The position numbers and the translations under genes are program-made. DNA of 64,000 bases from Glandiceps talaboti (Eukaryota; Hemichordata; Enteropneusta; Spengelidae). Under the pieces are notes generated by a model. It saw nothing but the letters and a program-made list of their open reading frames with translations. It did not search any database and was not told the origin of the DNA. The stretch lies in the NCBI RefSeq assembly GCF_964340395.1, contig NC_135550.1:4835101-4899100 (forward strand), in the 5' to 3' direction. Shown one piece after another: positions 26,526-39,186 of the stretch (position 1 is its first letter; every line of letters starts with the position of its first letter).

Positions 26526-29466
26526 CCTCCATGGCAGCTTGTGAGGCAGTGATTGGGTCAGTTTCACTGATAATAACACGGGATCCAAAGTTCTTGAATG
26601 CAGTGGCACAACCTTTGCCGACATCACCAAAGCCAACAACAACCACAACCTGTATGGAAATATACAGACCGTGTCCACGAGTAAGTAATGTAGACGCAAA
26701 TGACAGCAACTTTAGAAGAACACAATATTAACCATACATGTAATGGACAGTTTCATTGCATACCAAACATGTTCCTCACAGTACCAGTTAGTGTGACGTC
26801 ATCATAATAATAAGGAGACAAGTAAAGTGACATTTCTGCACTTTAAATCATGATTAGTGAAATTAATATTGAGGCAATGATAAATCCGTCACTCCTAGCC
26901 TTGTATCCATGGACTTCAGATCCACTCTAAGAATAAGAATGATTTATGTGCCAAAATTTGACTTGTATTTGCTGTTGCCTTGATATAGTATCACCAACAT
27001 GACGTTGTCTCGGGAATGTGGTACAGGCGCACCCCAGATGGATTTTTATGAGATTTTATTACCTTGACGGTATTCCTGAAGACGAGTATTATGGATACGT
27101 CAACCGTGCCTGATTTAGCAAGCATCACAGTGCATCAGTTTGTCCAAAGTTGGTTTATATTGTTTTCCGGTCTTGGGCCGAGCGCCAAGTTGTCCGAAGT
27201 TGCGATAGGGGTGGGGGTGGGGGGATATGTCAGATGGTTTTAATTTACAAACAACTATTTAGACTTTCCACAGAACCCAGGAAAAGTATAACCATGGGTA
27301 AATTTCATCAAATGTGGAACTTTGTCTCATACTTATATAGCCTCTGTGCAAGCTGAAAGGTGGAAAGAAGTAATCAAATATTACAAATGGCTTCAAATCA
27401 GGAAGCCCTGCCTAGAAATATAATGTCTAAAAGTTTTACTGTACCTTGCCTGCTAACATTATATCTGTGGCTCTTTTAATGCCATCTACCACAGATTCTC
27501 TGCAGCCATACAAATTTTCAAACTTTCCTTTAACAACAGATGTGTTGACACTGATGACAGGTACTTTCAATTTTCCATCTACTAACATCTTTCTTAGAAT
27601 AAGTTCACCACTGTATGTTTCTAAACTTATTCCTTTCAGACCTAAAAAATATACATTCATTGACAAGTTAGGGAGCGTTCAATTATTACAAGGGGAGGGG
27701 AGAGGGAATTGGTAGTCATATATTGCAAAATCGAATCTCAGAGAATATTTTTTAGAAAAGGTGGAATTGGGGGAGGGCCACGTTTTGCTTTAATTTGACT
27801 CAATATATTATCTAACTTAGCATTTATTTTTATTTTGGCATCCATCATTGCCACTGATTCCACGCCCCACTGCTGGCACCATTGCAACGTACTCTCCGAA
27901 CATATCAACAATACAGTGATCAATTTTTAGTTGAGGTGTGAGGAGAGGAGTGGGTCTCACAGAGGTGAATCGAAGGGAGAACAGTGTAATGTGGTAAGAT
28001 AGTGGGATAACCTTGTGAAGTGTGGATGTTGACCTTGGTCCCGACAATGTCGGTAGTGCAACCATCTAGTCTTTGGGGATTCTAGCTTTGGGGCAGCTCT
28101 GATAATTAGCAATCAAAGCAATTGATAGCCATAATGAATGAATAAATGCAATGCCTTCACAAAAAATCACTGTGTAAGTTCCGTATATTTGGTTGAGCCG
28201 TGCAATTTGGTTTGCGCCGTGGTATAATTCGATATCATACTTCAATTCCTCAAGCATAGTTTATAAAAAAAAAAGAAAAAAAAAGAGCAAGATGATGGTG
28301 ATTTGACACGTTTTTATGCATATTTCGAGCACCGCAGAACCAGTGATATAGACGTGGGTTATCGTGGCATTGATCGATGTAAGCGTATGTAATCCATATT
28401 TCCTATTCAAAGACAGTAACTTGGCTTGGGCATGGTATAATAGTTCATATTCTGTACACACAGATAAGATAGCAAATTCGTTAAGTTTGCTTGCAGAAAG
28501 ACCAGACTATGTAGAATTAGAAGTCTTCATTTTTTTCAGAATACATCTCCCCGTAATTTTTAAACTTGGTGAAATTACTGATGCCGTACTGTACCTGCCA
28601 AGTATCGTGGATAGTCAGTATGTACCAATTTAGATAAAGTGTCTCCATCATCCATATTGAGTGGCTGACCATCTGAGAAAACCAATATTTGCTGCATACA
28701 CCAGACAAATTCACCATCAGTTTCTCCTTTCCATGCATACACAAGGATACCAGATTTGACTAATGCTGCTGCTACATTGTCTTTGGTTGAAAAGTTATTG
28801 CTGCTGCACCATTGAACCTGGAAATTCACATTACACAAACACACACATACATACACACACACGTACATACATAACTTACAAAGATCTAATTTTATATTTG
28901 TTGTAAAAACACACCGTCAACCTTCATACGTTAGGGCGCCCTCTATAGCTACTCAGCATAATTCCAACACGATATTTAACGTCTGAAAAAGTCCCATATC
29001 ATTTTATGTGATATTTGAATAACATGTTGAGTGAAAAAATAATATCAGTCGGCTAGAAAATGCTTTCAAAGCATTGAAAACACACTTCATTTATCTATCC
29101 ATAGCACTATCATATGTTCGATTCAAATATATTTTTGTAATATCTAAATGACTTGTTAGGAGATCGAAGTGAAAAATAAATTTACCATATATGTACTATG
29201 CTGTACGCTGTAAAACTGTACAACTTTCATAAAACGTATTTGTCAGAAAGGATATATGTATATATATCATTGCTTTTTTTACTCATTTCTTTTGAGCTCA
29301 TATATATATATATAACTTGGTGAGTATCAATCTGCTAAGACAGTGCTCTATACCGCAGTGGCAGAGCGTAATAGTTTTGGTAGTACTGGAACTCTTTCTT
29401 GGTTGTTACTCGGAGTTTCACGCATAGTGCGATCATCAGACAATTGTGTGGTACTTGTGTTGCCAT
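26526..29466 (-). pseudogene. Truncated third AHCY copy (exon 1 stub plus exons 2-4)
   Basis: Exon 2 is 28595-28817, exon 3 is 27445-27641, exon 4 is 26526-26649. All three are open with correct splice dinucleotides and phases matching copies 1 and 2. Exon 2 has lost two codons (PLNM joined to DDG). Replacements at normally fixed sites include ISLET for ISEET (a Glu that contacts substrate), DGEFVW for DEEFVW, and ETDPITAS for EIDPINAL in the NAD site. Exons 5-7 are absent from the 4.1 kb between here and copy 2. Exon 1 is represented only by 29444-29466, which reads MATQVPH on the minus strand and then stops against a repeat carrying a hammerhead motif. Homology to the copy 1 5' flank continues to about 29495. 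No complete protein can be made. Confidence 0.85.
29403..29443 (-). ncRNA. Hammerhead ribozyme motif, copy B
   Basis: The minus strand reads UUGU-CUGAUGA-U-CGCA-CUA-UGCG-U-GAAA-CUCCGAGU-A-ACAA. Stem I is four perfect pairs, stem II four pairs with a triloop, and stem III three pairs (A-U, C-G, U-A) with a three-base loop. The predicted cut follows A at 29407. Very short stem III is the hallmark of minimal hammerheads described in Penelope-like elements. The flank 29368-29402 matches 9884-9910, so both belong to one repeat family. Its edge abuts the exon 1 stub of AHCY copy 3. Confidence 0.8.
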
Positions 29467-29499
29467 GTTACAATTTCTGGCGAAAAGCTGTTCAGGTTG

Positions 29500-31518
29500 A
29501 CACTAAAATTTTCGGAATCAGTATCACAAATGCCGGTCTATAAAAGTTGCGCAGATTGCAATGATATAAGTTGGGGGCTTACTACAGTGGAGTGTTCACT
29601 GACAAGTGAGTGTCAATTATAGCCAATATTGATGCATGTTACATAGCTGTGTGTAACAAGCAGAACTTTAATTTACGTGAATAGTATAGTATAGCTCATT
29701 GTCATTTTCTTTCTCCATGGAACATGTTTTGTGCCCTATCGACCTTTGACCTTGTCATTCACTTCAGGACATTGAAGCATAGATCCCACACGAAAGGATG
29801 AGATGTACTTTCTAGTAGGGGCTGTGATTGAAGTAAGAAGTCATGACACACTGGTGATACTTCGATACATTTACATGGTCTATTAGGATCATTTACAACT
29901 AAACATTACTCGCTAGTCAATCAATGTTATACCCGTGGTGACATATCACTACTGTCTTTTTTTAGTTGTATATTTCCGACATTTACTCTTTGTTTATTTT
30001 GTATTTTGTATTTTACACATTTTCAGTTTTGGAGTATGAAAACCAACTGAAAAATTCACAAATGAAAACGTCGGAAATCTAAATATCACCCAATGCCACT
30101 TACAAGCCATGGTGAACGTAGTATATTAAATTAATACAATTTTAAAAAAATCCATACAGATTGATTCAAGTGCCTGTGGGTCTTGTCATCATCAGTATAC
30201 CCGACGTATTGATTATCATATCATACGACCGTTGTGTCTGTTTTGATCAAAGGTCGCTTTTTGAGATGCGTTGAAAACTGTCTTGTATGTGGGAAATTTC
30301 TGGTGATGAAATAATATTGTTATTTACGAGAGTTTGACAAGTGTAGTTCTTTTAATATTGGTTGGTCACACAGTTAGCAATAACCGGTATATACACCAGT
30401 ACAAGATGATTGGCATGGCATGCTACCTGTACACGACCTGACCTCCACGGTGGCCGTGGACTGACTATCAAACAAACGCCATGCTCATACGTTGTACGAT
30501 AGTCTATATACAACTTAGAAGTTCGGACTATCTATTAAACCACCTGTTGCATTCTTTCGACATTGCCCTGATATTATACTGCCTAAGATACTTAGCTGAA
30601 TTACCTACCGTGTATGGATATGACGAGAACTGCACCCACTCACTGCACACGTTGAAATAGCAGTTTACTTTATATATATGGATTCAGTTTTTTACAGCCG
30701 GGGGTAGGCCGGTGAGTTTTTGTTTGCACTGTACTGAAACAGACTGACCCCATACCTCTCCGTGAGCCCTTCTCACCCCCTCCCTCCTTAACAAATTTAA
30801 TGAAATCATTACGATGACCCCGCTCCTTTGGAGGCACACAAAACATGTTCGTTCTGTCAATTAATGTATTCAATAGAGTAACATTGACAGTCGACTTCAG
30901 GGTCCATAAGAGATTTCTTTACAAATAGATGTGGCCGTTGTAAGGAGAAATCTGAAATCTCACATTTAGTTCAAGTTCTAATCTATACTTGTAGATATTA
31001 CATGTAAGCCAGTAGAGATTTTTCGTTCAATTTTGATTTGAAAATTGATGGACCAGTGACTAACACAGTCATGAATTTTTTGGTCTCCTCCCAAGGTCAA
31101 AACTTTTTTAAAAAAATGAAAAACATACAGGACGCCATTTAGAGGCATAAAATACCAAACCATACACATACATATTTACAGATGTATGTACAAACATACA
31201 CAATAATTGTTCGCTCTCTTATTACCATGTATATTTTGAATAATTAGGTTTGAATTTATTGGCTAGGGAACATATAAAGGATAATTTTCAAGTTTGTTGC
31301 TTAGGGTTTTCAGAATCACTCCACCACCTCAATTATTGAACAGTTTTACTCTCCAGTACATATCATCTATCCCTTGTCCTAATCTTCACCCAATTATTAT
31401 AAATAGATTTGTTGACCTGACGATGCTCTGTCACCATGACGACCGCGAGAGCTAGCAAGAGGTTTTGGAAAACCATCGAGTTGAGTTTTGTTGGGACCAT
31501 CAAATTTTCACAGTTTTC

Positions 31519-31555
<37 letters not shown>

Positions 31556-32740
31556 CACGTGCCTCATAATTGTATATAATTGTATATAGGAAAAGGAAGT
31601 TTGTAAATGTGATGGTCCATTCTTCGACCACTAAACTGAGATTCTTACTTGTTTATGCATGATCGACTGTTTGTCCAGTATGATATTCTCCCAGAAGGTA
31701 ATAGATAAAGCAAACTGTTAATGTAAGTAATCTCTTGCCAATTATAAGATTGGGGGGGGGGGGGGGTAATTTAGATAAGAGGAGAAGAATGGACAATGAT
31801 TCTTTATTTAGTCAATAAAGAGAGAATTACATACAGCTGAAAGAGAGAAAAGTAGACAAGGAAAGAAAAATATAAAAGTTTTATATCACCACAAAACTCA
31901 ATGAGTGAATTGATCAATATCACACCCAAAATAAGTTATATTGCACCACAAAAATTGATCAATCATTCAACCAAATAATAAATCAATCAATAAATCGATC
32001 GATCGATCGATCGATCGATCGAGTAATCAATTACATGCTCGCTGTCTCCTGTGGTATTAGGTATGTCCATAAGATTGGCTTCACACCTTTTTAAATGTTT
32101 TCAAGTGAGGACAGGGGTACAAAAGACCAATTCTGCCATTTCCACGGGTTCTTTTATTGCATGTAATTCGGCAAGTTACTGGCAAAAAAGTGCGTATTTC
32201 ACTGATATATTTTGGCAAATCATTTATTTTGTACAATTAGCACTGTTGGAAACCCAAGTATCGCCTCCACTTTTTCGTTCATGCAATTTTGTGTATTTTA
32301 TTTTAGTACATTCTTGCAACAGGCAAATTTCTTGCAAAGGCAAGGACAACAAATAATTTCTATGCAAGTCAGCAAAGGTCCTCAAGCTTGTCAGATTTCG
32401 TACACGTAATGTGTATGTTTGCCAGGTTGGGATTCGATTATCAGTCTTGATTAGTTTGTTGCCAAACTCAGTCCAACTACAATGGTGAGCAAACTCGAAG
32501 ACATGGATTTGAGAAAACATAAAATTGGAGAAATGGCAAGTCTTTTTGCCGAATAATAAAACCTTATTTCCGACCTTTTGACCTCACACAGGAGGTCTTC
32601 TTCAGGGCCTAAAAGCATTTAACAAAACAGACGAAACGAAAGTGAATAAAACAAAACAATCAATAACAGAGGTCTACTACAACAAAATTGGAAAATACAA
32701 ATGAAAAGTGATAATGAAAAGTGATAAAACTGCGGCAAAT
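29500..32740. other. Unassigned intergenic DNA
   Basis: No coding domain is visible. Contents: a TGACCTTTGACCTTG-like motif at 29746-29760, a TA run at 31525-31550, a poly-G tract at 31752-31766 and a CGAT run at 31997-32022. A minus-strand CCTGAAGAAGACC...AAAGGTCGGAAATAAG block near 32557-32605 resembles retroelement tails. Confidence 0.4.
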
Positions 32741-32749
32741 TGTCCTACA

Positions 32750-32920
<171 letters not shown>

Positions 32921-33331
32921 AAACTTCCCCGACGATGGCCCGGGGAGAAAGGTCCCCTAATCCAGGATGGTGTGCAGTGTCTGGATTAATTGTCCTTGAA
33001 GGTAAAACCTCCCGGATTTCGGAAAGAACGAGTTTTTGCAGTGATTTTCTCCCAGATACACTATAAAAAAAAAAGGGGGGGGGGGTCTTTTTATTGAAAT
33101 ATTACTGGAAAAGGGGTACATATGAAATTTCGACAACAACTATGAGTACCCACCCATCCATGATCCAGGACCTGACTGACCTTTTTGGGACTTCGTTTTC
33201 TTGATTACCCACTGAAACATTGTGACCTTGTTTATCGGAAAAAAGAAGTAAATTTGGATATGTTCAAAAAAACCCACTAAAAACAATTTGACAGCATATA
33301 TCGCCCACACCCACTGCAATTTTTTTATTAG

Positions 33332-34368
33332 GGCTAAAGTAATTTCATTTTGTGTTTAACAAGAGACACAATTTTTTTCCTTTCACTTTTGATTTTGAGA
33401 ACCCTTTAATTGAGAACGATTTAAATTTCATTGTATGTTTTTCATTGCGAGTCTATTCACTAACAGTAATAACTTAAGTTTTTCTGAAACAATTTACATG
33501 ATCTTATATTGGTCGAACGATATCAGAGAGTTTGACAGTTTCATTATTTTTTTTATTTTACTCTGCATGTTAATCGATCCTTCTATATATTACTATTTTG
33601 TCCGTAATACTTACTGATATCTCCCCATAATGTCATATTTTTAAATCTTATGTCTTTTATTTAGTTGCATGCTGACAGAAAGAAAATTTGGTTTCGTCGT
33701 GCACATTATGTCATCGCTTGCGCTTGTCATTGTCTTTGTTTCCCTTTCCTGATTAGTTGCCGGAGACAACTTCTCCTGATGGAGGGGAAAATGTCACGGA
33801 CCAATATTTGAATATTTCTTATTTCGTCCCCTTGTCTAAAATAATTTAAATTCACTTCCAAAATTGAGCTACTAAACAAATACTTCCATACTGGCTCTTA
33901 TCGGTTGAATGACGAGAAAACTAGGCATTGACATATTGTGATCAGTTGAGTATAAAGTGTCCAAGAACAGATTAATGAGACTATTTGGTCTCAGTATACG
34001 ATAAGTCAAAATTTTACTGACGATGTCATTTTAATAAGTTGATTATCACCGATGACTTCATCGCATAAAAGATATTAGGACATCATTGTTTAATAATTAC
34101 AAATGTAAACACTCCCTTAAAGTAAGAGTTCGGACATTAAAGGCCAGAAGGAGAAAAGAGACCATTCTTGTTTGGAGTGGGTAACTGGCGAACCATAAAT
34201 CTATGTCTGTTGAGCAATTCCTGAGTGATTGTGTGATCCGGTACGAGTCTAACTTGATGTATTATGGACATTAACTACGAGTCGACGTGTGCTATCGAAG
34301 TTGCAGCTGCATTCCAACTAAATTGGATGGTTGAGTAAATCATTTGAGAGGTAGAGGGCCGAGGGGTT
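33332..34368. repeat. Left arm of long inverted repeat
   Basis: It is the near-identical reverse complement of 35539-36564. Outer ends read GGCTAAAGTAATTTCATTTT here against the complement of AAAATGAAAATACTTTAGGCC, and inner ends pair AATCATTTGAG...GGCCGAGG. The arm contains no recognised frame. Confidence 0.9.
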
Positions 34369-34659
34369 GATCAAAGCTTTTAACATTTTCTACCTTTTTG
34401 GGACTTCGTTTTCTTGATTACCCACTGAAACGTTGTGACTTTGTTTATCGGTGAAGAAGTTGGATCTGTTCCAAAAAAACAACACTAAAATAATTTGACA
34501 TCATGTATCGCCCACACCTTGACTACCAAACCAGAAAGACTATAGAGTTTGAATCAGGCGAAACGATGTTATTTATTACCTCTTTATAACTTCGTGATTT
34601 TTCTCACCAGTTTTACAAATCTCAGACTTTTATTCATTGATTTTATTGTCCTCCATTTT

Positions 34660-34664
<5 letters not shown>

Positions 34665-34746
<82 letters not shown>
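34665..34746. repeat. GA dinucleotide microsatellite
   Basis: About 40 GA units in the spacer of the long inverted repeat. Confidence 0.97.
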
Positions 34747-34749
<3 letters not shown>

Positions 34750-34905
34750 GGGGCATCCTACCCATCTTCTCTGTGGGTGATCTGAAAAAGTACCCCCTTT
34801 TTTTTACGATTCCACGGACCTAGATGGCCGACGAGATGCGAAACATCTATTGGACCGCGACCAAGAAAACCGGTCGTAAATTGTGACACTGCGATTCTGA
34901 ATTGA

Positions 34906-35274
34906 AGAGTCACTATAACAGTAGTCCTGCTTGCAGACGGTGCACTCGTTTCGCTCAAGGAAGGGGCGACTTACTCTGTATGCAAGCAGGACTACTATCA
35001 CGGCAGAGTAGCATCTAATTTGAATGAAGAATCATTGAAGTTTGAGCGTATCATACACGACTTTTTAAAATTTGATGTAGACACTGGACGTACGTACTCT
35101 ACGAAAAGACTCTACGAGAGAGGGATTAAAAAGGAGACACGAGAAATACCAGTGGAAAGCGGGATGTCACCAAAAACACCGTCGCGTAGACGTCTACTGA
35201 CTGCTCGAGCGCTCTCTTCCACGTTGAAAGCAGCATCTTCTGATGTTCATAAATGCTTAACATTTGAGAGTTAA
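34906..35274 (+). CDS. Unidentified 122-codon open frame in the inverted-repeat spacer
   Basis: Continuous from a stop at 34903 to the stop at 35272-35274. It reads VVLLADGALVSLKEGATYSV near the start, then NLNEESLKFERIIHDF, a basic stretch around RLYERGIKKETRE and PKTPSRRRLLTARALSS, and ends HKCLTFES. There is no Met near the start, so if real it is an internal exon or a decayed frame. I recognise no family. A perfect 16-bp inverted repeat overlaps codons 5-31. Base composition is richer in GC than the flanks. It could be cargo captured between the two arms, or chance. Confidence 0.3.
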   Translation, partial: RVTITVVLLADGALVSLKEGATYSVCKQDYYHGRVASNLNEESLKFERIIHDFLKFDVDTGRTYSTKRLYERGIKKETREIPVESGMSPKTPSRRRLLTARALSSTLKAASSDVHKCLTFES

Positions 35275-35538
35275 TGTCAACAATTTACTCTGTTCAATAG
35301 ACCGCAGAAGTGTGTGTTTTAGACACCACACGAAATTGTTACAGTGTGTAAAGCAGGATGCTTTGAAGAAGTCGCCTCCGACGAACGCATCTTTTGATGT
35401 GTTCTGTTTTAGAGTAAATTGTAGCATAACACATCAAATGCTTAGTTCTTACGACCTGGATTCAGTGTGTCTCAAACAAGCTTAGGATTATGCGTGTCTC
35501 AAACACCCAAATGCTAAGCTTTTATGACAAAGAGTGTC

Positions 35539-36564
35539 AACTCCTCGGCCTTCTACCACTCAAATGATTTACTCAACCATCCAATTTAGTTGGAATGCAG
35601 CTGCAACTTCGATAGCACACGTCGACTCGTAGTTAATGTCCATAATACATCAAGTTAGACTCGTACCGGATCACACAAGCACTCAGGAATTGTTCAGCAG
35701 ACATAGATTTATGGTTCGCCAGTTACCACTCCAAACAAGAATGGTCTCTTTTCTCCTTCTGGCCTTTAATGTCCGAACGCTTACTTCAAGGAAGTGTTTA
35801 CATTTCTAATTATTAAACAATGATGTCATAATACCTTTTATGCGATGAAGTCATCGGTGATACTTAACTTATTAAAATTAAAATTTTGACTTATCGTATA
35901 CTGAGACCAAATAGTCTCATTAATCTGTTCTTGGACACTTTATACTCAACTGATCACAATATGTCAATGCCTAGTTTTCTCGTCATTCAACCGATAAGAG
36001 CCAGTATGGAAGTATTTGTTTAGTAGCTCAATTTTGGAAGTGAATTTAAATTATTTTAGACAAGGGGACGAAATAAGAAATATTCAAATATTGGTCCGTG
36101 ACATTTTCCCCTCCATCAGGAGAAGTTGTCTCCGGCAACTAATCAGGAAAGGGAAACAAAGACAATGACAAGCGCAAGCGATGACATAATGTGCACGACG
36201 AAACCAAATTTTCTTTCTGTCAGCATGCAACTAAATAAAAGACATAAGATTTAAAAATATGACATTATGGGGAGATATCAGTAAGTATTACGGACAAAAT
36301 AGTAATATATAGAAGGATCGATTAACATGCAGAGTAAAATTAAAAAAAATAATGAAACTGTCAAACTCTCTGATATCGTTCGACCAATATAAGATCATGT
36401 AAAATGTTTCAGAAAAACTTAAGTTATTACTGTTAGTGAATAGACTCGCAATGAAAAACATACAATGAAATTTAAATCGTTCTCAATTAAAGGGTTCTCA
36501 AAATCAAAAGTGAAAGGAAAAAAATTGTGTCTCTTTTTAAACACAAAATGAAAATACTTTAGGC
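35539..36564. repeat. Right arm of long inverted repeat
   Basis: Pairs with 33332-34368 across a 1.17-kb spacer. Its outer end abuts a GGTTCCGG-family element starting at 36561. Differences from the left arm are scattered point changes and short indels. Confidence 0.9.
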
Positions 36565-36735
36565 CTGATAAAAAAATTGCATGGTTCCGGTTACACTCAA
36601 TTTTAGAATATGTGGGATAGGTAGATTTTTTCTTTTCTTTTTTAAATATTTTTTAAAAGTTTATGGTCGACAGTGAAAATCTAGATGGGGGTCGGGTAAC
36701 CGGAACCAAACAATTTTTTTCTCGGACTTATGAAA
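36561..36735. mobile_element. GGTTCCGG-family MITE, short copy
   Basis: TIRs AAAAAAATTGCATGGTTCCGG (36570-36590) and CCGGAACCAAACAATTTTTTT are about 110 bp apart, with GGTCGACAGTGAAAATCTAG inside. It lies directly at the end of the right arm of the long inverted repeat. Confidence 0.65.
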
Positions 36736-36739
36736 AAAT

Positions 36740-39150
36740 ATGATAAAAAATATGCAACTATAAACAGGTTAACTTAATGCATGTATAACAATCCAGTATA
36801 TAACTACAAAGTATAATATTAAAATAATTAAAAGTAACTGTAACTATAATGAGTAAAATGATAGTGTAAACCAACTACAATCTAAAAAACTATACTGACT
36901 AAGGGGGATTATATTGTAAAGTTTGAAATCAAACAACATTTCATAACCACGACTCAGGATAACATCATTGGTGTAGACTCTAATTTGAATACAAATACAT
37001 CAAGTTCGGCAGATCACAAACAGTAAATGTTTAATAGTACTGAAAAGCTCTACCAATATTCATGTTAATGCAACATTTTTATACTTCGCTGCTGTATAAA
37101 CATACTTCCCCTTCTTCCATAGAGGAACTGTAACATCATAAAACTTTAAAACTACATAGCAATATTAGTCTAAATTCTAAACTGGTACAGTATTATGTAT
37201 TAAACACTTCATTACTAACACCACTGTTACTAATACTGTACCAGTTTAGAATTCTAGACTATAGCAATATGTGAGTACACATAAATCAACATTGTGTTTT
37301 TAATCACTAAAACCACACAAAAATTCAACAATAACTTCACTAGCAATTTAACAATATCACCAATATTGCTGCACGTACGAGCAGCGAATGTAACAATAGT
37401 TCTGAAGCAATTGTGAGTTTATGATATGAGTAAGTTATATCAAACGAAAAACAAAATGTTGTTAGATATTAAACCGAGGAGTTAGCTCATCACTTATGGT
37501 TCAACTCTACTAAAGTCATGGAGAGAAAAAAACGATTCGCAACGAATCATAAATGATTTATAGGTGACGGTCACAAGTAAGCAGTGTACTGTATTTTGTG
37601 TTCATCATATTCTCTTTAATCGCAAGTATTCTTGGAGGAATTCTGCTTCGTTCCTCCTTCATCAGAAGTATCTCTTCTTGTGTTTTTTTCCCATTCGCTA
37701 TTATTATGTTCTTTTTAAAGTTCAAGTCAACGTTTTCCGTTACGGTGATTTCGATCTCGTGTTACATGTAGCAAAGTCACTTCCATGGTCGTATTTCCAA
37801 CGTTTAAATGTTCAGTCCGTATTCAGTTGTCTTAAAGAATCATGGCATGTCTTTTACGTTTCTTCCATTCGTTCGCATACTGAGGGTCGACGCCTATCAC
37901 TTTGCGTTCGAGGAAGATTCCACTCACGTATACAGATACGTATACACGTATACAAATATTGGTCCGATATATGGAAATCACGATGAAGAAGTAATATACA
38001 GGCATGCCAAAAGATTACTATACTTTATCATATTCGCCTTCATAAAACACTGATTTCACTCAACACAAAGAACTCCAAGCTTTGTTTTCATAAGAAAAGT
38101 GTATGTCACTGAAATGAGTCAGGTTTACATCACACTTCACCATGTTGAACTGGCAGGTGAGAAATAGCCTTGTGGCAAGAACTCCAAAACAGCATTGATA
38201 CTAGCATTATATTGAGTAACAGATATCGGTTTGTAAAATATTTGAAACAATACATACACGAATATAATATAAAGTCTAGATATCTAATGATAATGTATAC
38301 AATTGTATAATATGAAGAATTTCGAGATAATGTAAGATTATATAAGATAATCAAGTTTTGTGAAATTGAGGATTACTATGATTACATAAAATATAAAATT
38401 CATACAATTTAAGTTGACTATAACTTGAGACTAGTATCGTTCAAATGATGTACAGTTTGTGTATTTAAAAAAAACGATGAATTTCTTGTAATGTGCAATG
38501 TCACTAATTATACATGTAATAGCATAAGTAATAATACAAATATACACAAATGACTTAAGACTAATAACACCACTAATCAAACTATTATACTTGCTATGGT
38601 ATAATTGTATATGTTTTTCATGTCATTATCATTGCGACTTGAATAGCAAAACTCACACTTCATATAATGTACATTGAAAACAATGTATACATCTGGATTA
38701 TTATTAAAGTTCGGTGTTTTCATTTTTGAATTTATACAGTTATATAACCGGCTATATATTATGGTTTCTCATGAGCACTGCAGCCTGTTTCTACTTCATA
38801 TTCAGTTATGTTCAAAAAATTGCAGTACAAGAAACTGAAGTCACAGGCGAATAACTGCAAGTCGAAAATTAAGCATTTTAATATACACTCATCGACTCAG
38901 CAGGGATATTCAGTTTACGTATATAATTTATAAATGACTTCGTGCATGGTTTGGTTGTCATCGACTTCCTAATGTGATGATATAATATTTTTAAAAGAAT
39001 AAACAACCACACGATACAATGTAAAACCACAAAATGGCACTTGCCAATTTTCTATATATTAGAATCGGAACAAGAAAGGTGCCAATCAGAAGACACGTCT
39101 TTTATCAGAACTTGTGAATGCCTCAAGGATAACTAGAATTATACGGTATA

Positions 39151-39186
<36 letters not shown>

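Noticed and set aside
31415-31470. CCTGACGATGCTCT...AGAGCTAGCAAGAG, hammerhead-like
   Set aside because: A stem II can form, but the second core reads GCAAG instead of GAAA; at best a decayed copy.
34822-34860. Hammerhead-like CCGACGAGATGCGAAAC
   Set aside because: The first core base pair context is wrong (CCGA for CUGA) and stem II is only one pair; no closing stem I was found.
37564-37986. 141-codon plus-strand frame
   Set aside because: No domain, no promoter or splice context, composition typical of chance frames in AT-rich DNA.
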